Below are positions 1 through 8,305 of a stretch of 28,767 nt of DNA, piece after piece. The notes under the pieces are model-generated. The model made no database searches, was not told where the DNA came from, and worked only from the letters and a program-made list of their open reading frames with translations. This stretch comes from Ochromonas danica (Eukaryota > Sar > Chrysophyceae > Chromulinales > Chromulinaceae): NCBI GenBank assembly GCA_015146655.1, contig VKHL01000218.1, positions 1 to 28,767 on the forward strand, given 5' to 3'. A program made the translations under genes and the position numbers. Numbering within the stretch: the first letter of the stretch is position 1; each line of letters opens with the position of its first letter.

Positions 1-129
1 TAAACATGGTGCAGAAACACTCATAATTACTTAAACGCGTTTGTGTGTCACCATACAGTAGAATAAACAAACTCGCGAGCGCATAGCGCGTTTGCTTGGC
101 AAAAATCTCTCTCGCACAGAAACGCGGGC

Positions 130-290
130 CAAACGCGTTCATTACAGGTCAGCAGTTTATCCATCCAATTCACACACAAACGCCCATACTTACTTAAACG
201 CGTTCATTACAGGTCAGCAGTTTAACCATCCAATTCACACACAAACGCCCATTGGTACTTAAACGCGTTCAGTACAAGTCCGCAGCGTTC
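130..290. repeat. 65-bp tandem repeat, about 2.5 copies
   Basis: The word cgcgttcattac begins near 134 and 199, and a variant (cgcgttcagtac) begins near 264, giving a 65-bp period. Each unit continues through a shared core with caattcacacacaaacgccc. Units are nearly identical in the first two copies and diverged in the third. Confidence 0.85.
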
Positions 291-299
291 ACCATGATT

Positions 300-440
300 T
301 TCTGTTTGGCAAAAATCGCTCGCGCACAGAAACACGGGCCAACCTCCATCAACACAGAGCGCAGCGCGCCTGTGTTCTGCAAAAATCGCTCGCGCACAGA
401 AACACGGGCAAACCTCCAACAAACGTTCGGCCACACAACG
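300..440. repeat. 71-bp repeat with gcaaaaatcgctcgcgcaca core
   Basis: The core gcaaaaatcgctcgcgcaca followed by gaaacacgggc occurs at about 308 and 379. A diverged copy with the same order of words occurs near 99. The direct spacing of the two good copies is 71 bp. Confidence 0.75.
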
Positions 441-492
441 CAACAGTCGGTAGTTCGACACCGACAACCACGGGCGAACTGTTCGTCAACAC

Positions 493-724
493 GTTGTCTG
501 ATGCAAACATGCAAGTCATGTCCAACAACACCGGGCGTACTGTTGGCACCGTTGTCTGATGCAAACATGCAAGTCATGTCCAACAACACCGGGCGTACTG
601 TTCGTACGGTTGTCTGATGCAAACATGCAAGTCATGTCCAACAACACCGGGCGTACGGTTGGCACCGTTGTCTGATGCAAACATGCAAGTCATGTCCAAC
701 AACACCGGGCGTACTGTTCGTCCC
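493..724. repeat. 58-bp tandem repeat, four copies
   Basis: gttgtctgatgcaaacatgc starts at 493, 551, 609 and 667, an exact 58-bp period. The four units are almost identical and differ mainly in a short variable tail (gttggcacc versus gttcgtacg). This near identity suggests recent amplification or ongoing homogenisation. Confidence 0.92.
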
Positions 725-904
725 TAAACTCGTGTGTCATCTCGGTCCTCGCATGCCATCATGACCCGAGCAGGACGCGACCGCATATCGTTCCGTTCCT
801 TCGTGCCCGTTGTTGTTGCAAAACAGAACATGCATGCCAATACCAAGTCCGGGGAAATGCGCTACAGACATGTCTTCCCGTGACATGCAAACGTGCATGT
901 ATTC

Positions 905-1075
905 ACAGGACGGCATGCATTGCAACACGACGAGCCATGTTGGAAAACTCTTTCGCGCGACGGCGCGGATTGCAACACGACGAACGATGATCGATGTTGG
1001 AAAACTCTTTCACAGGACGGCATGCATTGCAACACGACGAACGATGATCGATGTTGAAAAACTTTTTCGCGGGCC
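905..1075. repeat. 51-58-bp tandem repeat, three copies
   Basis: The word attgcaacacgacga occurs at about 918, 969 and 1027. Each is followed by a gttgraaaactytttc segment. The last two units share the insertion acgatgatcgatgtt. Confidence 0.82.
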
Positions 1076-1418
1076 AACATGACGCACATGCCCCGCGCGG
1101 ACGCGACCGCGTCTCGTTCCTTCGTGCCCGCATGCCGCCTGGCACTTGCAATGCGGGATGCGGCGCCAACTTCGCCAGAGACGCTTGGCTCTTTTTTTTC
1201 TTCATGCGAAAAGCAGGCCATGATTTGCGCCATGTTTTGAAAAGAACACCATACGCCCGGCCATGTCGGACGGGTCCGGCCATGTGCCGGCACATGGCCT
1301 GTCCTTTGCAACCCTTACGATAGCGTTGCAATAGCGAACCAAAGTTGGAACGGCGGCCGTGTCCTTCTGTCCATGCTAACCATCTTTCATGCCAGCCCGC
1401 ATGATGCGCAAACCCATG

Positions 1419-1745
1419 CGTGTGGAAATCCGAGTAACTGCGTTAATTACACCACCAACCAAGTAACTTTGCGTCCACGTCGTGTTGCACCAATTCAGCC
1501 CGCATGAGTTGCATTGGTCCATCGTGGAAGACATGTTGGTGAACAACTTGCGCGTTTGCATTGGTCCATCGTGGAAGACATGTTGGTGAACAACTTGCGT
1601 GTTTGCATTGGTCCATGATTCCGACGTACGTTGCAACAATGTGGAAATCCGAGTAACTGCGTTAATCACACCACCAACAACATGCACACATGCGACGACC
1701 TTTGCGTCCACGTCTTGTTGCACCAATTCAGCCCGCATGAAACAA
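1419..1745. repeat. Composite repeat: 47-bp units nested in a larger duplication
   Basis: A 47-bp unit beginning gcattggtccatcgtggaag occurs at 1511 and 1558, with a partial third copy at 1605. On both sides lie copies of two longer words: tgtggaaatccgagtaactg at about 1419 and 1640, and a segment containing caccaattcagcccgcatga at about 1486 and 1720. This indicates a duplication of roughly 220 bp with local 47-bp expansion inside it. Confidence 0.78.
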
Positions 1746-1909
1746 ACCAACCCTGACCTTGCAAGAAGTGTAAGAAAACGAGCCATCCTTCCCGTCGGAC
1801 GTCTGGGGACCGGGACGCAATACGTGCATCTGCACGGAACACGGTGTTGATCGTCCGCAAAAAAAACATGTTGGTGGACGCAATCGAAAATTAAATTAAC
1901 ACTCGCGCG

Positions 1910-2260
1910 ACATCGTTCGTGTTGCAATGCGCGACGGCGCGGAAAGAGTTTTCCAACATCGTTCGTGTTGCAATGCGCGACGGACTCAACATCTCTATCG
2001 CAATGCATGAAGTGTTGCAAACAATGTTTGAACGATCGAACTCAACATCTCTATCGCAATGCATGAAATGTTGCAAACAATGTTTGATCGATCGAACTCA
2101 ACATCTCTATCGCAATGCATGAAATGTTTGAACATGTTCAAACGATTGAACTCAACATCTCAATCGCAATGCATGAAGTGTTGCAACACATATTTGAACA
2201 TGTTCAAACGGGCGAACTCAGTGTTTCATTCGCGATGCGTAAAGTGTGATTTGGTGGTTC
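1910..2260. repeat. 54-66-bp tandem repeat related to the 15.8 kb satellite
   Basis: ctcaacatct recurs at 1985, 2041, 2097 and 2151, with a diverged copy near 2217. Units contain atcgcaatgcatgaa then tgttgcaaacaatgtttga. The order gaactcaa, then ttgcaa, then aagtgttgcaaa, then acatgttca matches the array at 15.8-16.2 kb, so the two arrays are probably distant relatives. Confidence 0.82.
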
Positions 2261-2321
2261 AATCCTTCTCCGGCGGAGACGGGCGGGCCATGTTCACCTG
2301 TTGTTTTCATTTTTTATTGCC

Positions 2322-2771
2322 ATGCAAATAGTGGGAACGTTGTTCGTTGGCAATCGGCAGTACGGCGACTTTCACTGGATGATCACTTCATGCGGAGACG
2401 AGTACAATGACAGTCTGTTTCTGTTCAATGACAACGAAGAACACCATTTCACTGCACGTCGCGGCCGAGGCAATGCTGTTATTCGTGAATTCAATCGATA
2501 CGGCAAACACAAAGCGAAGCCGCGCAGCAGCGGCATTCCAACTGGCACCATGGCATGCGGAGGCTACATGATCTTGACCCCTGAAGTTCAGCGCATCATT
2601 GATGGTGCCTTCGTTGAAATCAAACAACTCTTGGCCACCGGCAATTACAAGCGCGTGTTTTATTCGATGGAAAACAAATCGGGCCGCCTAGGGACGGCTT
2701 TGTTTCAAGTCGGCGACGACGTATTAGATTACATTACACATTGCATTCATGCGCTTGCTGAGTTAAACTAA
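2322..2771 (+). CDS. Conserved hypothetical protein, possibly macro-domain-like
   Basis: 149 residues from the first ATG after the repeat region. Near the N-terminus is GNRQYGDFHWM, then a hydrophobic strand and the segment FLFNDNEEHHF. A glycine-rich RRGRGNAVIREF and the segment SSGIPTG follow, and the C-terminal part has RVFYSMENKSGRLGTALF. This layout (FNDNEE, then a G-rich loop with GNAVIR, then IPTG, then LGTxIF) resembles a family of small uncharacterised proteins of bacteria and phages that I recall but cannot name. The strand plus glycine-loop pattern recalls macro-like ADP-ribose-binding folds, but this is only a guess. It is the first gene after the satellite region and converges on the 952-residue gene, with a gap of about 150 bp. 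Confidence 0.7.
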   Translation: MQIVGTLFVGNRQYGDFHWMITSCGDEYNDSLFLFNDNEEHHFTARRGRGNAVIREFNRYGKHKAKPRSSGIPTGTMACGGYMILTPEVQRIIDGAFVEIKQLLATGNYKRVFYSMENKSGRLGTALFQVGDDVLDYITHCIHALAELN

Positions 2772-2919
2772 GCAACCAAAACCGCCGTGCCATGTTTACG
2801 CATGCTTCAATCGCATGATTGCATGTGTGTCATTTCAAATGTTCGAATAATTGCGTCAACCGCATTGCAAATATTGACCAGATGTTCAAATGAACTTTGC
2901 ATCAATCGCAAGACAGGAA

Positions 2920-5778
2920 TTAATGCTCGGGGAGAGAGGAAAGGATGGGGCGGGGAACGTGAATCTGTGCTAACACGACGAGTTTTGCAAACACGGAGCC
3001 GTCTGCCGCTTGGTGGCGTTTCAGCATTGAGTATGCTTTGCGCACGTGTTGTCTGGCGTGAGCGTCCATGACGGTTGTAACACGGCTTGCAACACATTGT
3101 GTGACGGCTTGCGGTGGCAAAAGCGGAGTGTTATTGTTTGAAAGTTGTTTGGCAAGAGGAGAGGATTTTGCGATGGTGTGGTTAAAAAAACGTACAAGAT
3201 GCAACCACTTGCGAACAGGAAACACAGTGGGCCAGTTAGCTATTAAAGCCAAGATTTCCGTCGCCTGCAGCAAACGACGCAGTAATTGCGACTTGTCGAC
3301 ATTATGGAGGCGGCGGCTCGCATTGTGCGACTTGTTGCGACTTGAACTGCGCGAATTGTTGTCTTTCTTGTGGCGGCGGCTTGCATTGTGCACTGGCGCA
3401 ATGCGTTTGTAAAAATGATCCAATGCAGTCATCAGCGGGGTGATGTTTGGGTTGGCAGTTTTAGTTTGCATGCCGGTTTTGCTCGCAAGTTGGTCGCCAC
3501 CTTGTTGCGATTGGGGGGGAGAGCGGCTGTTTCGTCGAGAGGCGTGTTGTTTGTGGCGGGATATCAAACGGTTGTTCCGAGCGCGTTTCCGATGGAGCGA
3601 TCTTCGCATTGTGGTGTGGCCTGAATCGACGGGCATCGCAGTTGTTTTCATTGTTTGCAGAACAAAGACAAACAGAGCTCCCATGACGGTGCGAAATTCG
3701 TCGTCGACAGTGTGAGCGCGACGACACAACCCCACGATTAACGCCAGCATGGTTGTGCCCATGCCAGCTGCCAACCCAACCTTGTCGCGCGCCGACAAGC
3801 CCTGTGCAGTTTGTTCTTCCGTGGGGAGCACTTTCTCTGAAACAATATTGTTGGATTGCACCGATTTTTCGGTGATGTTCATTGTACTGCCGTCGGCCAA
3901 TCGAAATGTGCCAAACGAAGTTCCGGTGTCAGTTTGTTCTCCCGGTTGTTGGTTCGTCTGCTCGTGTGCTTGTTGGTTCGTCTGCTCGCTTGCTTGTTCG
4001 TTCGTCTGCTCGCTTGCTTGTTCGTTCGTCTGCTCGTGTGCTTGTTGGTTCGTCTGCTCGTGTGCTTGTTGGTTCGTCTGCTCGTGTGCTTGTTGGTTCG
4101 TCTGCTCGCTTGCTTGTTCGTTCGTCTGCTCGATCGTTGCATCACTCTCCTCTTGTCCTGCGGCAAGGAGCAGAACACCGTGCTTCTGCAAGATGTGACC
4201 CACTTGCGCAATCGCCGTGGGAGATGCGTGGTCCACTTGGGCCAGTTCTTTCGACATCACGCTCGGCTCGATGGTGCCTCCGGCATCCTGCATGACTCGC
4301 ATGTTGCGCGCGGCGACGTCGGTGCGATCCACCACTTCGCTCAGACGCAACGCGCCTTGCACGCTTCGTCCCGTTCCATCGCCGGAGGCCTGCCCGATCA
4401 TCAGCTGATGAGCCACGACGCTCCCCGCAACATGTTCTTTGTAAATATCTGCGACCAACGCGGCCTGCACAACAGTCTTGGCCTCGGACGACAGTCCATT
4501 CAAGTTTGTTTTCAATTGAAGGGCGCGCAATTGAACTTCTTGCATCATGAACACGATGTTGCTGCGTATTTCGCGAACAGTGCGCGATATCGGAATCGAA
4601 TCAGTTTCAACATAGTCATTCTCAAAATGATTGCTTAATGTCAAGTGTTGCAGAACATGATCACGGTAGGCATCGGGTTCATTTGCTGTTAGAGGAGGCA
4701 AATGATACCTGTCAATAAAAACTTGCCACACCGCAATTTGGTGCTCGTCAAAGGATGACTGTGAAATGCCCGCACTGTTGAACAAACGATAATAATTGTT
4801 CATGGTGTCCTGCAAAGTGTGCGCGAATGTTTCTTGGACGGTTTTTGTGTACATTTCGTTCGTGTTGCGCATCGCATCATGACTCACACAGGCAGTGTTG
4901 TCCGGCGCACCGTCATGCTGCAAGGCATACAAGCACCGCTGGTAAACACGAATGCTGTTTACCAATCGTACGTCTTTATCGTTTGTCCTCACGTGATCTT
5001 GCGGGTACAGTGCCGTGTGCAATTCCACCATGAATCGCAGGTCGTCCTGCAAAAAGACAGCGTTGTAAACCGGAAGAAGTTCTACTGTTTCAAAGTTTTT
5101 GTCGATAAAGTACACATATTGCTCATATGGCGGAAGCTCGCCAAGCTCCCCACCACGTGCCGCGACGCGGTACATGGAAGCAAACGCAGACACCACCGCA
5201 TGGTCGAGAATCACGTTGTTCTGCTCATCTTGATGTTCTGATTTCGTTCCATTAAGCGATCCGATCGCGACGCGTTGCAATCCTTCTGCATCTGTTGAAA
5301 AGACCCATTTGATCATGGGGTCCCGTTCTTCTTTGTTAGCGACCATCTGCATGATCCGGATCGCCACCGCTTGCCGCATGATATGCAAATCCGTTTTGTT
5401 TGCCACCGATTGCACCGCGAACTTCCACACAGGCGTTGTGCGGTCAAACCGAGCAGTGCCCGGCGAGTTCCCGGTTATGAACGAAGGATTGTTCGTCAGA
5501 CCATCCAATTGTTCGGTAAGTGTGGCATCTTGCTCCCAGGAAAGGTCCGAAACAAGACTGCTGGGCATGTCATGATGCCAGTTCTTTTTAAAGCTTTCTG
5601 TTTCACGCCGAACCTGGACCTTTGTCAATGGGTTGGGATCGGCGGGCTTGGGAGCCATGTGTTGTTGTTTCATTAAGACGTCATTGCCCAAAGGCCATGA
5701 TGATAAAATGTTCATACCAAAAGGCCACCATGATGAGGCTATGTTGGTTGTTGTCGGTTGTTGCAATGTTGAGAGCAT
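2920..5778 (-). CDS. Large repeat-bearing putative membrane or virion protein
   Basis: 952 residues from the ATG at 5778. The frame is open further upstream, but that extension would overlap the LamG gene on the other strand. No family is recognised. Residues 1-540 look globular and mixed helical, with many His, Gln and Asp residues. Residues about 546-611 are a tandem 8-residue repeat, EQTNxQAx (24 bp per unit, about 8 copies), which is hydrophilic and probably an extended linker. Two hydrophobic segments follow at about 665-684 (LAAGMGTTMLALIVGL) and 695-709 (MGALFVFVLQTM). The tail is Arg/Lys/Ser-rich and basic. A long ectodomain-like part, repeat stalk, membrane hairpin and basic tail would fit a virion surface or membrane protein, but this is an inference from layout. 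GTATA lies 7 bp upstream of the start. Confidence 0.78.
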   Translation of the reverse strand: MLSTLQQPTTTNIASSWWPFGMNILSSWPLGNDVLMKQQHMAPKPADPNPLTKVQVRRETESFKKNWHHDMPSSLVSDLSWEQDATLTEQLDGLTNNPSFITGNSPGTARFDRTTPVWKFAVQSVANKTDLHIMRQAVAIRIMQMVANKEERDPMIKWVFSTDAEGLQRVAIGSLNGTKSEHQDEQNNVILDHAVVSAFASMYRVAARGGELGELPPYEQYVYFIDKNFETVELLPVYNAVFLQDDLRFMVELHTALYPQDHVRTNDKDVRLVNSIRVYQRCLYALQHDGAPDNTACVSHDAMRNTNEMYTKTVQETFAHTLQDTMNNYYRLFNSAGISQSSFDEHQIAVWQVFIDRYHLPPLTANEPDAYRDHVLQHLTLSNHFENDYVETDSIPISRTVREIRSNIVFMMQEVQLRALQLKTNLNGLSSEAKTVVQAALVADIYKEHVAGSVVAHQLMIGQASGDGTGRSVQGALRLSEVVDRTDVAARNMRVMQDAGGTIEPSVMSKELAQVDHASPTAIAQVGHILQKHGVLLLAAGQEESDATIEQTNEQASEQTNQQAHEQTNQQAHEQTNQQAHEQTNEQASEQTNEQASEQTNQQAHEQTNQQPGEQTDTGTSFGTFRLADGSTMNITEKSVQSNNIVSEKVLPTEEQTAQGLSARDKVGLAAGMGTTMLALIVGLCRRAHTVDDEFRTVMGALFVFVLQTMKTTAMPVDSGHTTMRRSLHRKRARNNRLISRHKQHASRRNSRSPPQSQQGGDQLASKTGMQTKTANPNITPLMTALDHFYKRIAPVHNASRRHKKDNNSRSSSRNKSHNASRRLHNVDKSQLLRRLLQATEILALIANWPTVFPVRKWLHLVRFFNHTIAKSSPLAKQLSNNNTPLLPPQAVTQCVASRVTTVMDAHARQHVRKAYSMLKRHQAADGSVFAKLVVLAQIHVPRPILSSLPEH
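3948..4131. repeat. 24-bp coding repeat, about 8 units
   Basis: On the plus strand the unit is ttggttcgtctgctcgtgtg plus four bases, alternating with a variant containing cgcttgcttg. It encodes EQTNxQAx on the minus strand. Units fall into two alternating types (QAHEQTNQ and QASEQTNE), so array growth has involved more than one unit at a time. Confidence 0.9.
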
Positions 5779-5858
5779 CGGATGTGTATAATGAATACAA
5801 ATAATAAGAATATTCTTTTTTGATTTTTGCCGCATGAACAGCTGAATTAATCGGCACA

Positions 5859-6692
5859 ATGAGCACTGGTTGCCTGTGGTCATCATTCGTGCACGGTCAT
5901 CCGTGCATAAACTATAGATTGAGAATGCATTCGCTGTCAACACTTGCTGGAGTGCGCAACCGGTTGAAAGCTGTGACACAATACAGTACATTTTACACAG
6001 CCGCGGCCCGATATTATTTTCCGCTGGATGGCCCATCCACCACTTCGCGTGGATTGGACACGACCCAAACCGTTGCTGGGCCCACCACCTTTGTCGCAAA
6101 CATCAATGGAAAAACATCGACAGTCATCTATCATCCGAAAGACACAACCACGAAATTGATCACCACCGTTCCCTTCAACCTCGTCAGCACCGCCGGCTCG
6201 TCCGGCAGCTTGTCCTTCTTCGTCTGTCCAGTTTCCTATTCCGACATTGCCTGGCAGTGCATTTTTGCATACGAATGCAGCAGTGCTCTCATCGGATATC
6301 GCACGGGACTGTATCGTGAAAGATCCTCCGGCAACTGGTATTTCGCGTTCGGAAAAAACAGCAGCGGCGGGGAAAACATCACCAGTTTCGCTGTGACCGC
6401 TCCGGAACTCAGCACCAATGCTTGGACCCATGTTGCGGTGGTTTGGTCTGTGTCCAGTGCCACACTGGGAACGGCCACATTGTATTTAAACGGAAACAAT
6501 CGGTGCAGCTTTACAGTGTACAACTGGACTGATTTCAACACCTCGACCTATGCCAACCGTGCCATCCGGTTGGGAGGTCCGGTCAATGCATCCACCGGCA
6601 CCACCGAAGCCTACTATGCCCACTTGGCCTATTGGAACAACCGCGCGCTGACTGCCGCCGACCTGACCACCCTCCAATCGCTTTTCAACTAG
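5859..6692 (+). CDS. LamG / concanavalin A-like jelly-roll protein 1
   Basis: Up to 277 residues from the ATG at 5859; an in-frame ATG at 5925 is an alternative. From about residue 50 it shows the LamG-type beta-sandwich pattern. YFPLDGP opens the domain, and SGSLSFFVCP is the usual strand before the variable loop. WTHVAVVWSVSSATLGTATL is the characteristic 'W-x-H-V-A-V-V-W ... L-Y-L-N-G' block. The end has YYAHLAYWNNRALTAADLTT, matching the usual 'Y-N-R-A-L-T-A-x-E-I' close. Such domains bind carbohydrate or act as structural modules, and are frequent in large DNA viruses and protists. No clear signal peptide is seen. Its stop overlaps the stop of the convergent gene at 6689 within one CTAG. 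A G-rich hairpin follows immediately. Two more LamG genes lie at 9.98-11.49 kb. Confidence 0.88.
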   Translation: MSTGCLWSSFVHGHPCINYRLRMHSLSTLAGVRNRLKAVTQYSTFYTAAARYYFPLDGPSTTSRGLDTTQTVAGPTTFVANINGKTSTVIYHPKDTTTKLITTVPFNLVSTAGSSGSLSFFVCPVSYSDIAWQCIFAYECSSALIGYRTGLYRERSSGNWYFAFGKNSSGGENITSFAVTAPELSTNAWTHVAVVWSVSSATLGTATLYLNGNNRCSFTVYNWTDFNTSTYANRAIRLGGPVNASTGTTEAYYAHLAYWNNRALTAADLTTLQSLFN

Positions 6693-8215
6693 GAGGGGGG
6701 GCGTGCCGCCCCCCTCGCCCCCCTGCTTGCGCGTTTCACTGTTCGATGGCGGCGACGGCGCTGCCGCAAGGATCGATCGCGCGGCAAAGCGAGACGCCGA
6801 TGCAGTGACCCGCCGCCGCTCTGAAGGGCGGCATGGTGCGACAGCCGATTCCACAATTCGACAATCACAGGGTCGCGCGCGTCGCCGGCCGTGAGCGGAT
6901 CGCGGGGGATGGAAACGGTCTGCAGCGGCAGCTGGTCCAGGCGCTGGAGAGCATCTTCTGCAAGATTCGAATTGCGATAATTGAGAAACACCATGGCCGG
7001 TTCGTCGCCGGTTCGTTGGAGGGGGTTGTCCCATGCTAAAGCCGACCGCAAGCCGCTTGTCGGGAGTCGATGCGCTCCGCGTGGGGCCCGCAGCGCAACT
7101 TTCGTGTGACTGAATTTGACAACGTTCATTGGCCAGATTTCTTTTTCATCGCTGTTTGCGACTTGCTGAGTGGGAACTAAAACCGGGCCGTCACGGGGCC
7201 GCGGGGCGGAGGAGTTGAACCGCGACCACCACCACGACGTCTCATGCTGCAAAGTGGGAAAGTAAACAGCGAACGTTTGAGATCCCCACGTTTCTTTGTA
7301 GGCAACGTTCAGCTGCCAGAGAGCATCATCGACAATCCAGTTGCGACTGGGATTCTCGTCGTACACCTTTTCGCAGACGAACGCCCTCAGTGGTTGCACA
7401 TTGGACAAGCAGTACACGAATCCAAATTCCTCAGTGGCAACCTGGGCGATTTTCCCAAGATCATTGAAGGCCGTCGGGATGCGCTTTTCGATGTTTTTTC
7501 GGTACTGGGCCAAACTTCCATGCGGCTGGTTGGGATCGGTGATGCGAGTCAGAAACAATGGAAGGGTGTTGATATGCTCGAATTGAGCGGTCAGCACGCG
7601 ATGCATCTCATCGTGCCAAACATTGTTGGACTGAAACCTGCTGGCCACGACCACAGCCACCATTTTTTCAACGATGCGTGCCTTGGGCAGTTTCTGCTCG
7701 AATGCATCTTGCAGTTGGTGGATGAACGGAAGTCGGATCAGTCCGTAGTTTATCCAGGGATAGGTGCCCGGTGGCCATGCAGACGCGTAGGGACTGGCTT
7801 GGAACACGACATGGCGACTAAGGCCGGGCAAACACAACTCGATCAAAGGTTTAAAGTCCCTGTTCTTGAAGGTTCTCAACACCAGCAGATACAGGTGAAA
7901 CAACGCCTTTGCAATGGCTGTAGGGTTGGGGAAGTGAAACAGCGCCGGATAGTGGTGGCTTTTGTACAGGACGTGTGCGGGATGAATGGCCAGTTCGTCC
8001 GGCATCACATGCGCCATCAGATTCACCCCGAACCGCGGGACATGTCCAAAAAGAGTTCGAATGGCGGGATTCAGGCGCGCGGCTTCGTTGCGATTCACAA
8101 TGCGTGGTCCAAAGCTAATCACTTCAGGAATGGGAATGTCCGACAGCTGCAGCCGATTGGAGGTCGGATGCAATATATCCTCCTCTTCATGCAATAAATC
8201 CTCCTCTTCGTGCAT
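6689..8215 (-). CDS. Unknown 508-residue protein
   Basis: 508 residues from the ATG at 8215, preceded by an AT-rich leader with a GTATAA motif 12 bp upstream. The N-terminus has a short acidic duplication (HEEEDLL, HEEEDIL). The middle has a hydrophobic helical stretch LFHLYLLVLRTF and the segment LYKSHHYPALFHFPN. The remainder has many aromatic residues. The last 40 residues are Arg-rich and include sequence encoded by the G-rich hairpin. No family is recognised. The segment beginning LYKSHH shows weak resemblance in spacing to LYTGHANTPRF in the 701-residue protein and LYTWSTSVNYF in the 408-residue protein, suggesting a paralogous set on the minus strand (low confidence). Confidence 0.78.
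   Translation of the reverse strand: MHEEEDLLHEEEDILHPTSNRLQLSDIPIPEVISFGPRIVNRNEAARLNPAIRTLFGHVPRFGVNLMAHVMPDELAIHPAHVLYKSHHYPALFHFPNPTAIAKALFHLYLLVLRTFKNRDFKPLIELCLPGLSRHVVFQASPYASAWPPGTYPWINYGLIRLPFIHQLQDAFEQKLPKARIVEKMVAVVVASRFQSNNVWHDEMHRVLTAQFEHINTLPLFLTRITDPNQPHGSLAQYRKNIEKRIPTAFNDLGKIAQVATEEFGFVYCLSNVQPLRAFVCEKVYDENPSRNWIVDDALWQLNVAYKETWGSQTFAVYFPTLQHETSWWWSRFNSSAPRPRDGPVLVPTQQVANSDEKEIWPMNVVKFSHTKVALRAPRGAHRLPTSGLRSALAWDNPLQRTGDEPAMVFLNYRNSNLAEDALQRLDQLPLQTVSIPRDPLTAGDARDPVIVELWNRLSHHAALQSGGGSLHRRLALPRDRSLRQRRRRHRTVKRASRGARGAARPPS
6693..6716. terminator. G-rich hairpin at the junction of two convergent genes
   Basis: A run of seven G followed by CG, a TGC loop, then CG and six C with TC, giving a stem of about 10 bp. 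It lies directly after the LamG stop codon and inside the last codons of the convergent 508-residue gene. Its architecture (G7, CR, TGC loop, complementary arm) is shared with the hairpin at 16862. It is probably a 3'-end or transcription-termination signal, comparable to the palindromic transcript ends known in mimiviruses; that comparison is inference. Confidence 0.6.
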
Positions 8216-8305
8216 TTTTTCTAAATTGTATAATAGAAAGATTGTCGTTGCCGCAAAAAAACATGTTAAAAACAATTGTTCAAAAAGGGTTGGGGTTTGC
8301 TCTTA

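Larger units (their letters stand above)
1..2300. repeat. Satellite-like tandem-repeat mosaic without genes
   Basis: About 2.3 kb with no convincing gene. It is built from several successive short tandem-repeat families, listed separately, whose periods are about 65, 71, 58, 51-58, 47 and 56 bp. Open frames here are produced by the repeats and change frame between units, so I do not call them genes. Words such as gaactcaa, aagtgttgcaaa and acatgttca recur between the 1.9-2.26 kb array and the array at 15.8-16.2 kb. This suggests one subtelomeric satellite superfamily. No telomere tract is seen at the left edge, so the contig continues beyond it. Confidence 0.8.

Noticed and set aside
252-622. 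Small ORFs on both strands in the first kilobase
   Set aside because: Made of the 58- and 71-bp repeats, with no conservation of frame between units.
493-2240. Possible CRISPR arrays in the repeat region
   Set aside because: Units are contiguous tandem copies without unique spacers, in a eukaryotic context with telomeres, and no cas genes are present.
3856-4638. Plus-strand frames rich in LLVRLLVC or SSARVLVG repeats resembling membrane segments
   Set aside because: These are the antisense reading of the 24-bp EQTN repeat, which is open in several frames because 24 is a multiple of three.
7244-8197. Plus-strand open frame of 317 residues
   Set aside because: Antisense to the 508-residue gene. 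No family resemblance; explained by codon bias of the opposite strand.
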